The position numbers and the translations under genes are program-made. From Sycon ciliatum (Eukaryota > Porifera > Calcarea > Leucosolenida > Sycettidae), in contig NC_088644.1 in assembly GCF_964019385.1 (NCBI RefSeq), positions 42,541,124 through 42,605,123 of the forward strand: a stretch of 64,000 nt of DNA, in the 5' to 3' direction. A model generated the notes under the pieces. The model was not told the DNA's origin. It ran no database searches and worked only from the letters and a program-made list of their open reading frames with translations. Of this stretch, positions 37,271 to 48,960 are shown in pieces; the stretch's first letter is position 1, and every line of letters begins with the position of its first letter.

Positions 37271-38231
37271 CTTGCAATACAATTGGGGACAACAGCTCAC
37301 TGACGATTAAATAAACCATCAACTTCAGGTGCATTATGTCCATGTACATGTCCATGATGTACATGGACATGTTCATCATGGACATGTAATTGTTGACCTG
37401 AGGATGGCTAGTTTTCTGGTATCAGGTGTACATGTACTGGACAATCGTGGACATACATGTCATGTACATGTACACGAGCTCGATAAATAGCCTGCAATGT
37501 TGATTTGTATTGCTGTTCACTGTTGTGCAGATGGTGAGATGGATCAAGTACATAATTGTACACATGTACCGGTACATGTATGCAGATCCCTAATGATGTC
37601 ACAATCCGTACCAGTACTAACGTTAGATATGGTGAGAAAAATCTGGTCTGGACTTGTATCAGGAAATTACATGTACATGTATGCAATACAATCATGTACA
37701 AGTCATGTAGATTCGAACATCAGTGTCCCGGGTCATCAGTGAGTGAGTTTGTTCCGGTCCACACGTCTGAACGTGTTCACGTACAATAGCCTGAATAGGT
37801 TTTAGCACTGTACATGTACATGTGTGCGTGTACATGTACAGTCATGTATTTGCACTAGCATTCCACCAACGCAGAATACCCTGGATCATGCAGTCGACTG
37901 GCAAAAGAACATTCTGTACAGTGCATTAGTGGATGGTATTTTGGTGCATCGTTAAGGCTACGCTGCACATGGACACCAACACTATTGTCAAGAATCCATG
38001 CAGATTTCTGTACTTTGCTAGGTCAATTGCATGGAGTATTGCGGAGCTACAATGTATACCATGGGTGGGAGTATCATTCTACATGCAATGTACATGTACA
38101 TGTACACTGTACATGTGCAGGTAGAAGGTGCCGACAAGTAAATTAGTTAGTTTTTTTACTCCAAGCGGGCAGCCCACCACACGCCACACATACTGACTGT
38201 ACTGATGGCACTATGCAAGGGAGAAAAAACT
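37271..38231. other. Non-coding stretch rich in TACATGTA palindromes
   Basis: Repeated TGTACATG hexamers near 37331-37390, 37424-37475, 37556-37580, 37668-37682, 37809-37840 and 38088-38117. No gene recognised. Confidence 0.6.
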
Positions 38232-38309
38232 TGCCAGCGCCTTCGGTTCAGCCAGGCCCCATGCTCATGACAAGCAAGGTCCCAGGTTCGAGTCCTGGTG
38301 GATCTGGCA
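38232..38309 (+). tRNA. tRNA-like relic followed by a T-run
   Basis: 78 nt with a possible acceptor stem (TGCCAG 38232-38237 with CTGGCA 38304-38309), a D arm (GCCT/AGGC around TCGGTTCAGCC), a weak anticodon arm (TGCT/AGCA, loop CATGACA) and a strong T arm (CCAGG-TTCGAGT-CCTGG). Box B GGTTCGAGTCC is ideal. It is followed at once by eight T, a polymerase III terminator. The base before the anticodon is A where U33 is invariant, and extra bases separate T arm and acceptor, so a working tRNA is unlikely. A tRNA pseudogene or another polymerase III transcript fits better. Confidence 0.45.
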
Positions 38310-38319
38310 TTTTTTTTCT

Positions 38320-41300
38320 CTTTTCAGGCAGTTCACTTCCCGGACTGATCCTTTGAATTTGAAGTTCTCCCAATCCTTTCAAAAAAGATAATGATTCAAT
38401 GTGATAAATGATTACTTGTACATGGACTAGGAGACTCCCTCGATTTAAGGCTCAGGCCTGTGATTAAGTGTGAAGAATCCATTAATACAAGTACAAAATA
38501 CAATGTACATGTATACATTGCATACATTGCATAGTGTATACATGTAGCAAGTATCCATACAGTGTACAGTAATAAGTTACTATTACATGATGTACATGTA
38601 CACGTACATGTACATGTAGTTCGTGCAGTCATGTGTATTCAGTACAACTAGATCAATGGATTGATTAGTTTGGTGAAGGGTAGTATGGGCACGCTACATG
38701 GGACACATCGATTGTCTTAGTCATCTTTCGGATGCCCATTAATAAAATAAATTAAGGCATTATTATGCCATTATATCGACAGGCAATCGAAAGGAACCCG
38801 TTGGCATTGCAAGATCTGGATTCCAATCAATGACAGCCACTTCTGGACCAAGTGGATACTTCCAGGTTTTACTCATTGCGATACAAGCCACTCGTCGGCT
38901 TCGACTCGGAGTACGAGTGAGAATGGCAGGATATCGGAACTTCCACAAGCACTCCTCCTCCTACAGTTACACCCTGCAGCTGAACCAGCCACCCACATCT
39001 GATCTGACCTGGCCTAGGACTCCGGGTAGGAGTAGGACAAGTGTCTGTATTCCTGACCTGACTTGTGTGACTGAGACCGAGAGAGGTTCGATGTACCTCA
39101 GTGTACATGTAGATCTACAGTCATGTACACTGGACATGTACATGTACATGTACATGTAGATCTCATGTACATGACTGTAGATCTCATGTAGGTCTACATG
39201 TACATGATTGTATTGTACACGTACATGTACAAGTATTGTACATGAAGTCTAGATCTACATGTATGTAGCTGTGCTGTGAACAAACGATTGAATAGGCTAG
39301 GAGCCACGCAAACGCAGACAAACAGTAACACAGGAACACCCATGACTAGACTAGCTAAACGCAGACAAACACGGGAACATCCGGTACCCATGCCATGGCA
39401 TGAGTGCATGAGCATGCTAGCAGTGCGTGGGGGGTTTAGGCGTGTTGTTTCGCTTGACTACACTGGTTGTCAACTGAACATACACTTTTTTTCTTACAGC
39501 TACATGACTGTACAATAGTCATGTACATGTACACTACAGAGTGCAGTAGCACACAGTATACTAGTACTAGTAATTATACACTTTTAAAATAATTATAATG
39601 TCATTTGATACATCATTTAATAATAATTATTATTAATATGTACATGTACACCCAATGCTGCACATGTGCTTTGCGTCTCTGGCTTAGGTATACAAAGGGG
39701 TCTGACACATCAACTATTTGGGGAGGTTGTTGGGGCCACAACCACAGGATTTGGGGGCAGCTATTTTGGGATTGTTTATCTATGCATACCTTGAAGACGC
39801 GTGGATGTGGGATCCGGGGCTGCCCTACCAATCATATCTACATTGTACATGTAAATCCTACCTTAGGGAAGAATTTGAAAATCACATGACTGACGTTACC
39901 GGCTACAGTTTGCCCTTGTCATGATTGTACTGTCCAGTGTCCTGTTGGAGTGTTGGTGATAGCATTACTATTACTATTACTATTACTATTGGTGTGGCAT
40001 GTTGAGTGATCACCACTACAATGTAAGTGTTGCTGAATGTCGGCGCATGTTTGCTATCGCCGTATGCTTCACAGTGATGGAGATACATACATGTATGCAA
40101 CGCCCTACTAACGCCGTAACGGTTACTGTTGTGCCACTACTACTTACATGTACTAGCACGTAATCGGGCACACTTGTGAGCCAGGCTAAGAGGCTAAGAG
40201 GCTAAGTGCAATGCAACTACATTGTTCTGAAGGTAACTGCTGGTATCCTGTCTGTGCAGTGGGGTCTGTTGTCCTCGTGATTCCTTGATCAAGTAGGTAG
40301 TTGATGCCATGTGCTTGCATTTGCCATTGCCACACACCCAAATGAAATACATGTGCTCCATGTACATGTACATGTATGTAGCTACTGAATGCACTAGCAT
40401 CACAGAACGGAGTCCGTGCTTGTCATGTACAATGCATGCACAAGATCAGCCATGGTTTCGCTGTTTCTAGGTCCGGAGATACAGAACCAGCTGGAGTGAA
40501 CCACCTGCATGCGCAGTCATCAGTCACCATGATGATAAAGATTACTATCTAGTAAGTATGACAGTATGGGTGGTTCACGTCCACCATGCCTACCTGCGCT
40601 CTACTACTACTACTAGTACTAGTACTAGTACTTCTACTAGCACTAGCCGTATCCTGCTTAGGCTGTAGTGAAGCATTCTCCAGCTCTGCAACCAGAGGCA
40701 GAGGGTGCGCGAGCAGCTCACATCATGAAGTGCAGTGAAACTGACAGTGGTATGTGAACACCTGCTAAGACCGGGTCTGGCCTGGGGTACCAATGCCCCC
40801 ATTGGTATGCGGCGCCCAAGCACTTACAATGTGTAGGTATGGAGTATCGTTACTCCTTACCATGAAACGATGTGCCACGATAAATTTAGCCACAGTCGGA
40901 TTGTGGCCACCACGGCCACCAAACCATGATGCGTTCAGCACAAACTCCGCAACGGGACGAGGTGCGACATTCGTAAATGCCAAAAATGCGGACATTGATT
41001 CCAGGGCTACCGCTGCTGCTGTTGACAGTGTTGTTCCTACTGCTGAATTCAAACATCTGTTGCGGACCTACTAGATTTCGGTGCGTAACTTATAGAAATG
41101 AAAGAACGCGTATAGGATCGGACGCTGCGAAGAACAGAGGGTGGTAATCAAGACGAGATGAGATCATCCAGGTAATACAAACCAAGGCTAGCGTATTCGT
41201 GTGGAAACGTTCTGTCCACTATTATTGTGCATGGGTACACTTTTTTGGTAGTTTCCCTTGCACTAAACGCTAGGGGTGTGTGTGTGTGTGTGTGTGTGCT

Positions 41301-41430
41301 GACATGCACACAATACCCGACTCATGTCAAACGGCGGCACACACGCAGTACCAAGCTAGCCGAAGACACACTTGCCGTGCGTACGGGTTGTCAATTTCAC
41401 CCCGCACGTGATGAGTTACATGTGTGTGGT
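38320..41430. other. Non-coding stretch upstream of CLCA-like gene 1
   Basis: Contains TACATGTA blocks (38505-38620, 39095-39260), a TATTAC repeat (39965-39991), a CTACTACTAGTACTAG repeat (40601-40640) and a short GT tract (41275-41298). A stretch near 40765-41074 is open on both strands but matches nothing I know. Confidence 0.5.
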
Positions 41431-41438
41431 CCGACAGG

Positions 41439-41445
41439 TATAAAT
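41439..41445 (+). promoter_or_regulatory. Candidate TATA box of CLCA-like gene 1
   Basis: TATAAAT, 129 bp upstream of the chosen ATG at 41574. The paralogue has the same heptamer upstream of its ATG (56113-56119), also followed by T. Position of the transcription start is unknown. Confidence 0.4.
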
Positions 41446-41573
41446 TCAACTACATCTTCTACAGAAATATCAAATTGTAAGCTAAAGCAAATAGTGGTGA
41501 TATTTTTAAGCCCGTCCGGCTGGACCCAATTGCACAATTTACTTTTCTATTCCTATTGAAATTTTCCCCTGAA

Positions 41574-44500
41574 ATGGCTTTACCCCGCCTTCAGTATCCG
41601 GTCACAAGAACCGTGCACATCGCTAGTCGATGGTTGCAGTGTAATTGCATAGTTTCCCTATCACTGATCTGTTGTTTTCTTCTCAACATTGCTATCGCGA
41701 GTAGTGCTACCGACCAACCCTGCTCCATAACCAGCTACTATCGTAATAAGAATGACATTCACTTCGACCCCGTTACGCGTAGCTACTCCATTGACGTCAA
41801 CATTGATCAGCGGGTCCAGTCTGAAGAATTCAAGTGTGGCGAGGAGCCATCGGACAACGAGAACCTCTCCTTTCTCAAGCTACTCACAGAGACATTCACT
41901 CAAGCTTCCATTGCCATGCACGAAGCAACTCGCTACAATGCTCACATCGGTGAAGTTAGGTTTCTGCTGCCCGATACATGGCGAACGGAAAACTTCAGAG
42001 AGAATCAAGACCTACTGGAATGTCATAGTAGTAATCCGGAAATGTCCTCCATACGTATTGTAGAAAATCCGACGGAGTGCAGTGCCAAAGTGAGAGGAAC
42101 CGATTGTTGCGGACTTCCTGCTTCTGGTAAAATGACACTCGATTCTGGTGTCTTCTTCCCCTGCAATAGGGTAAGTGTGTATCTACATGATTTTACATGT
42201 ATCGTTTGATTTTATTTGTTCTGCAGGATACGCACATGTGTGTTTGTCTTGCCAGGATCAGGAGTAAAATGAACTGCGTGTACATGACCTACATGTACAT
42301 TAGATGATTAGTACATAATGTCATTGTACATGTGGCAGTCTCTCTTTTCAGCCGTAATGACTGTAATGCCTACTCAGTCTTGATCTTGTCAAACGATTTT
42401 CTTCAATGCCGCGTATACCTGGTACATCATAATATTGGTATACGCGTACAGGAGCACTGGGCATCAGGTTGAAGCTGCAGGGGAAACATGCGGGGAAGCC
42501 CCTTCACCGTGTTCACGCTGGCACTGCAAAGACGAAGTGCCGACACTTACGTCATTGTAGATATACTATAGACTTAAAGTTATACTGTACATGTACATGA
42601 TTGTGTATGATAGCTAGCGGTCCTTGTCCTTGCCCTGGCTATGTATACAGTAGTAGCGGCACGCGCACAGCAAGCATGCAGACTTGCAGTTGCAGTAGAA
42701 GACTTGTTTTATTCAAACTACTTCAAAGCCCTACAACGAGAGTCGTAAAAAATATCTCACTCCCTGACAGGCTGGCATGGTGCATGCTGCTATGCGCTAG
42801 GACCATGATAATTATATATTATGACTCTATGAGGACGTCGACGGTCTTCTCAAAAGTTCTCTTCTCTGTCTTCATTGGTTTTGCCGTGACTAGTTCGTTA
42901 GCACGACGAAGCAATATCAATATGCATATTATGTAGATCGACATGTGCGTGTAGCAGTAGAGTAAGACGCGATTGGATAAAAAGAAGCGGGCAGTCTACA
43001 TGCAGGACTCCCACAGTGGACGACTATCCAGAAGCTGAGCATTGGCACGTTCTTGTTACCTTGGTTACACGTACAGGGTACCTGTGACGATCCAGCGAAG
43101 AAGATTGTTCACGAATTCGCCCACTTGCACTGGGGAATCGGTGACGAGTACAAAAGGAGCGATGCAAGCGTGCCCAAGTGCGCAGAAGGGAGAGAGAACT
43201 CCAAGGACGGCAGGGGCGTCTCTATCATGGCCTCCTTGAAAGATCATGTAAGTCACGGGTCGAATCTTGCAGTATATTGTTCAATCGTACTACAAGTATC
43301 AATATTGAATTTTCTTAGTGTGCTTTACAAATTTCAAAATCACCAAAGTCGCTACCTACATAAAGATTCATGCTGTTTAGTCACGGTTTTGGTACGCGCT
43401 GTATGGCGCGATTCAGCATGATATCGCTATAGGAAAAAAAGTTTTGATCAGAAACGAAGCTGCGACACCTACATGTACATGTATACACTGCCTGGCCTTG
43501 CACAATTCCCAGCATGTAAAGCTACATACATGTACTTCCAACCACTCACGTCACTGGGCTGAGATATATACATATTTATCCTTGGCTCTCCATCCGAATC
43601 CTTGTTTGTATTCTGATCTCTTTAAACTTTCTGCAGGCACAATTCTTCTGTGATAACCTAGCCAGAGGAGAGGATGCAAGCAGCAGTGTCCTGCACAATT
43701 CCAATGCTGATACCAATCACAATGAACTGTGCCAAGGTAGAAGTGCTTGGGAAGTTCTCCGCCAGCACCAGAACTTCAGCAACTCACACACGAGGAAGCC
43801 CAACGCCACACTGGTACCTGTGTTTCGGGTGAGTCGAACATTGCCAAGTTGCTTCCTCACTATCAGTATCATGAATAAGTCGTGTACCTACTGAATAGTA
43901 AATGCTGGTAAATGTGTTATTATTATGTGGTTCCCTCTTGCTCAGCGCTGTAACACAAATATATTGATTGCTTGAAATAGTGCATATTGCGAGCAATGAG
44001 ATTATTACTCCTGGTCTCTAATGATTATTTTAGTCGTTACAATAGGCTCATGGTATTCACTGTTTTCCTTTCTCATTCCCAGTACGCCATCAAATGCACC
44101 GGTGAGCTGAATGTGTTCGTCATCGATGTAACAAAGAATGCCAGCATCAAAACGCCAGTCAAAAAGTTCTTAGGACGTACATCACGACATGTTGTGGAGT
44201 CTTTCAGCAAATCAACATCCAACTATGCCAATGCAGCCATCATCACGTATGACAGCAGCGGCAAAACTGACACCATCGCACAGTCACCAAAGATTGTTGT
44301 TGCAAACTTGCAAGGGAAGATGCAGCTGCTCAACAGCATGCATCAGCTCCGACATGGAGTGAACTCAGTGAATGCTGCATCATTGGATGCAGCTCTTAAG
44401 CTTGCCTCGCGCCTGATGAATCATGTCACAAGGGTGGACAAAGCAATGTATGAATCATCCACATCGCAAGCTATCGTCATCAGCCAGAATCCACAGTTGC

Positions 44501-45339
44501 CCAAGTCAACTCAATGTCTAAAGAACATGCAAGTCCTGTTCTTTGGCTCACCTCAACCTATTGAACATAGCTATGCCTGCAAGCATTCCGGGATAAGCCA
44601 GTCCTGTCACAAGATCCATCGCCTGGCACATTTCGCCAGCTATTCTTACCAGTGCACAAAAACAGTGTTTGGAGCATCTACCTATGTACGTCATCCACAA
44701 GAGACGAGAACAATCACGGGCAACATCAAGCTGAATGCAATGGCTGGAAGTCCTGCTGTTGCAGGTCGTATGGACTATTACATAACTGTGAATATTGTTG
44801 CACCTGATGATGCGGAATATGGTGGATTCACATCAAGATTTCAATTCCAGTACTTCGATCCCAATGAAGCCGGTCGTAAAATCAACATGACGATGAATGG
44901 TCTTTCAAATTTCCAGACATGGCGGAAACAGTACGAGGTAAGCAGCATGCACAGCCACATGACTTCCTAACCCTGTCTTTCCTCATCTTTGTAAGAACTT
45001 GTCAACAAGGTACCATCACGCACTTTAGATGTGAAATTGTATCTCGAAAGTCATGCGTAAAAATGTGCACCTTTTCGAGTTCAAGTATTCATGGTTCGAC
45101 TGTTGCTCTCAATTCTTTTTCTCTCTTGGTAGGCTTCCAGTACGGTTCGAATGATAGGGTTCACCCTGAACATCACTGCAAGTACACCAGGCAGGTACAG
45201 TCTTCTTATCAACGCTACTCCAAAGTCAGCGGCACCCAGCACGTTGCCACTGGTCCAGGGCGATAGCTGGTTCAAGACTCTCACGGGCTACAGTGTCACC
45301 CACACGCCATGTGATTGCCTGAGTCGTTCCCTATATTGA
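41574..45339 (+). CDS. CLCA-family secreted metalloprotease-like protein 1
   Basis: Five exons, all introns GT-AG and phase 0: 41574-42170, 43077-43247, 43637-43828, 44083-44937, 45133-45339; 673 residues. ATG 41574 is chosen because the frame further up opens only with TTG and the paralogue starts at the matching place. Residues about 25-44 are hydrophobic, ending ASSA: a signal peptide after a long n-region. The CLCA N-terminal domain follows (FTQASIAMHEATRYN, VRFLLPDTWR). The zinc-protease motif HEFAHLHWGIGDEY gives H211, E212, H215 and D222, matching the known HExxHxxxGxxD site of CLCA1. The Cys segment LCQGRSAWEVL corresponds to the CLCA C..RS.WEV block. A VWA-like domain starts at residue 321, but its metal motif reads DVTKN instead of DxSxS. 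Human CLCAs are about 900 residues and self-cleave to modulate channels and mucus; this one is shorter at the C-terminus. Function here is inferred. Confidence 0.87.
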
Positions 45340-45734
45340 TCCAGATGCACACCTGTCCGTGACATGTTGAGAATTATTATAGAAGCTATGATGGGATATA
45401 TATATTTTTGTAACTGTACTATTTATTGAGCACTTTAGGGGATTCCTCTAACCTGCTTTTGCAATGGTATAATTATTATTTTCTTGAGTTGAATATTCAT
45501 AAGGTTGAGATTGTTGAAACGGGTTTGAAATTATTCTTTCAAAATCCTGTGCTTCCTCAGCGACAAGATACTGATAGCTATGAACCTGCAATGAAAAACT
45601 GGGATATGTGGCAGTACCAGTTCAAGTATTTGAAGCTCATAGTTTTTTATTCGGATCAAATATTTATTTTATCATACTTAGGGTTACCCTTAATCCTTAT
45701 GATTATCCCTTTTTTCAAAGTTTTCCCACCTTAT

Positions 45735-45740
45735 AATAAA
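45735..45740 (+). terminator. Candidate polyadenylation signal, CLCA-like gene 1
   Basis: AATAAA about 400 bp after the stop codon, in an AT-rich region. Not proven. Confidence 0.35.
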
Positions 45741-45949
45741 ATTAATAATGATAGTTCACGGTCAATGCTGATCAGACATGATTATCTTGTTCCATGCCAT
45801 AAGATATTTTCAATCTATTCATGCTGTGTAATTGTGTATTCAGTACTTTACACAAAACTGATTAGTTTACACGTATATTTCCAGCATCTGCTTTGAAATC
45901 CCTTGTGATCAACTCCACTTGTTCGCAGCTATACATGTCATTTATTTAG

Positions 45950-46190
45950 GACTTCAATCACGTGATCTCAACTCCTTGATGCTACATTAACCCGATCTCA
46001 AGACTGAGTATTCTATTCAAATTATTCTTGAATTCTCTTTCCAGAAGCCAGGCAAATCTTGTCTTCAAAAGTTATTTCAATCCCTTGATGCAATATCATG
46101 ACTGAGCAATAGTATTCTATTCGAAATAATTATCATTGAATTTCCTTCTACTACTAGTACGTAGGAGCCAAGCATACCTTGTCTTCTGGC
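45950..46190. repeat. Diverged tandem duplication of about 110 bp
   Basis: Two adjacent blocks share, in order, a CCTTGATGC segment, GACTGAG, AGTATTCTATTC, ATTGAATT or TTGAATT, GGAGCCAAGC or AGAAGCCAGGC and CTTGTCTTC. No coding potential. Confidence 0.55.
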
Positions 46191-46199
46191 TCATACCTC

Positions 46200-47390
46200 A
46201 ATTCATTCCAGTCGTGCCATGTGCATGTGTGAATGGGAATTCGAGTGAGCCCCAACGTATTAGTACTCTTCACCAACAACCCTCAGTTGCCTCCAGAAGT
46301 GTGTGCAGGGGTGATGTTCAGCAGTAGGCAGTTGTTAAACCCTGGTCTATACAAGCCATGTACACGATTGTATTGTACATGTACATGTATTAGATAATCC
46401 AGCACTACTACAGTACTAGCATCAGATATATTAGATAACATGTACTTGTATGTATTACGACTCCCTAGCTGGCTGTGGAAGAAGTCCAAGAGAAAGATAC
46501 TAGATAGATAAGTTTGAGTTTCTGCAGCCTTGGGCCTGAAGTCTTTGTGCAGATGGGCAAACTCATTCCCGGAGACACTGCGATTCCGAACCAGCTTCGT
46601 TATACTACAACGTTTGGTATCATGACCTACATGTAATTGTAACGCTTGCCACAGTATATTTTCCAACAATCATCAGACAACAGCAACGAGATTAATCTAG
46701 ATCCTGGTTTATAATTATGCCCATAAAGTAAAGGCGGGAATCACAGCAGTGGTGAAAGATAGCGCACTACTTCATTGCGTGAAATAGACACATCCGAAGG
46801 GGGGGGGGGGGGCAAACACCAGTATGTTGTATGTAGCCATGATTTCCCATTGGCATATTGTCTATTCGCGACGTGCAGTGTGGCACATGTGGAAATTAGC
46901 AGAGGTGATAGGAGAAAGCTGCCACTCACCTGAGCCTGAGCCTGAGACTACGGGCGACACCCCTTTCTCTCTTTCACTTGCATAATTAGTACTCACACCT
47001 TTGATTTCAGTTCACTATGTAGACTGTATGTAGTGGCCGTGCTGTTTGTTGGCACGTTGTGTGCCATGCATGTACAGATGTCGCCCTGTGTGTTGCACTC
47101 TGGTTGGCGACGGAACGTTTGGCGTGAAAATTAACAGATTTTCGGCGGACCAAAGCGGCTTAGCCCGTACATAATCTACTTCTTGCTAGCTTGATGGGAT
47201 GATTATTTGTATCTGATGGTGGTTAAGTGCTGAAACGTTGTAATAATAATGAAGTTGGTTTGGATTTGAACAATGCAGTGTCTTTTGGAATTGATCTGTC
47301 CACATGCACCGTCTTCTACTTCGACGAAACTGCAACTTTTAAAAGCTTCAAAACTTCTCGTGGCTCTTTCATGTCCATGAGTATTCTCCG
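46200..47390. other. Non-coding stretch
   Basis: Includes a GGGAGTCGTA arm (complement at about 46453-46463) and a G tract at 46800-46812. No gene recognised. Confidence 0.45.
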
Positions 47391-47398
47391 CAGCGCAT

Positions 47399-47643
47399 CT
47401 ATACGTAAAGACCCATCTTTTCTAAGTGCTGGAAATGCAGAGAGCCATCAGGACCCGTGGCTACTCGGCTGCTGCTCATGATGACACGATAGCCTCGTAA
47501 CCAAGTGATACGCGGTGTTGGATGTCCTTTAGCCTTACAGTGGAGAGTCAAAGACTGTCCTGACCTCTCCAAGACGAATGGTGGTGGTCTAGAGGTGAAC
47601 GTAGGTGACTGTGGTTCAGGGAGTTGATAAATCTCTAGTGCTA
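47399..47643 (-). pseudogene. Orphan immunoglobulin-like (I-set) domain exon
   Basis: Minus strand, open from an AG acceptor (complement of 47644-47646) to TAG at 47399-47401. The peptide has the I-set signature: LERSGQSLTLHCKAKG (strand B Cys), HPTPRITWLRG (strand C Trp), SSSRVATGPDGSLHF and HLEKMGLY, where D.G.Y.C normally closes the fold. The second Cys is missing and a stop follows GLYV. A possible donor GTATAG lies right there, so this is either a decayed exon or an exon that splits the domain before strand F. The phase-1 start is usual for Ig exons. No partner exon could be placed with confidence. Confidence 0.45.
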
Positions 47644-47934
47644 CTGATGATGATGCATGTTATTAGCTACTCTTCTCCAGCGGTCATGACCACTCCTGTC
47701 TTTCCCCAATGGCCATTACTGGCATTAGGAACCTCGTGACGGATGGTGGATCAGGAGAAGGTTCTGACGTCACTGCACTAGCCATATTGTGGCCAAATGC
47801 TGTGTACTATGGAGGAGGTTCGTGTCTGTTCGTTGTTGACTGTACGACATGGAATAGGAAGGGGAACACAGGGAACAGAAGTCTCAGCATGAGGGAATGT
47901 TATCACACAGGTAAGTAAATTTAGGTGATTGTCC

Positions 47935-48200
47935 TGATTTTATTTTATTTTGCAATTCCAAACGGGCGATGTGCCCACTAACATGCCAGGGAAAGAAATG
48001 AAAAATGAACCGAGGTCAAGGAGGATGCTAGAGATTTCAAACGTGCAAATAGACATAGTTAACTTACAAAATGGTAGAACAGTGTCTATTGTCAATATAG
48101 CATGAAAGACGCTGTAGACGCCCGGGCTTTGTATGGTTTAGAAATGTCATCTGCGAAGGGAAGGACTCTGAGTCCTACAAAACCCTTTTTTCTTTTTTTC
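47935..48200 (-). mobile_element. LINE 3'-end remnant with terminal hairpin
   Basis: The minus strand contains GGGC-acatc-GCCC (47964-47976) followed by GTTTG and an AAAATAAAATAAAAT tail, the same layout as at 36815-36880 and 51160-51235. The upstream part is 3' UTR-like and not open. Confidence 0.45.
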
Positions 48201-48960
48201 CGACCTTCAGATAGCGATTAAAACAACAAACATTTTAAAGAAACCCAGAGGTCGCCCATTGACCAAACGGGTAGACAACAGTCATTAGGATTAATTGGTG
48301 AACATGTCTCTTTTGGAAGCGGATAAGCTTGCCTCGGATAGAACGCTCCGTTCCGAGCCCAGCCACTTTCAGTTCTGTGCCCTGCTAAAAGCGCATCATG
48401 GCTCCGTTTAAATGCTTTTCGGCTAGTGTGTTTCTGTGGTATAGCGGACTGAAGAATAGTAAACGTGTTTTGCACTATATGTATGAAGCTATTTTGTATA
48501 TAGTATGTTCCCATTCCGTTTTTGCTTCGGTGTAGCCCTGAGGTTGATTTTTTTTTTTTTTTTTTTTACTATTGACACAGCCCTACTGGAAAACAGGTGG
48601 AGAACAAAAAGAAACGAGGAAAAGGACAAAACATAGGGGATGTAGGGACGACGTGCTGATGTGCTGGGAGCAACTCAACCGACCAGAGGTCTCGGCGTCA
48701 GCGTTGCAACTAGGCATCGAAAAATGTGTGTGTGTGTGGGGGGGGGGGTTGCACAAGAACAACTGCAAAACAAACAGAAGCTAGAGAATACCACAAATAA
48801 TAACTTGGTGCGAAATAATGACGCCCAAAAGCGCTAAATACGAAATTAAGAAAAAGAAAAATAATAAACCACATAGCGCTAAAGCTGCACCAAATAATAA
48901 TTTAAATTATAACTAAACCGGGTGGAAAACCAAGAAATCATAACAAACAAAACAAACTAA
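48201..48960. other. Non-coding, AT-rich, with a T24 tract
   Basis: Homopolymer T at about 48548-48567 and G at 48739-48748. AT-rich sequence at 48790-48990 forms the tail of the LINE that follows on the minus strand. Confidence 0.5.

Noticed and set aside
40765-41074. Frames of about 94 codons open on both strands upstream of CLCA-like gene 1
   Set aside because: No recognised motif, no splice context and composition no better than the complement; left as unexplained non-coding.
41556-41573. Upstream extension of CLCA-like protein 1
   Set aside because: The extension starts with TTG, not ATG, and is absent from the matching start in gene 2.
42601-42936. 111-codon frame inside intron 1 of CLCA-like gene 1
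   Set aside because: No counterpart in intron 1 of gene 2 and no domain similarity.
47709-47918. Plus-strand frame followed by a good donor CACAGGTAAGTAA
   Set aside because: No partner acceptor or protein family could be identified; a GTAAGT match alone is not enough.
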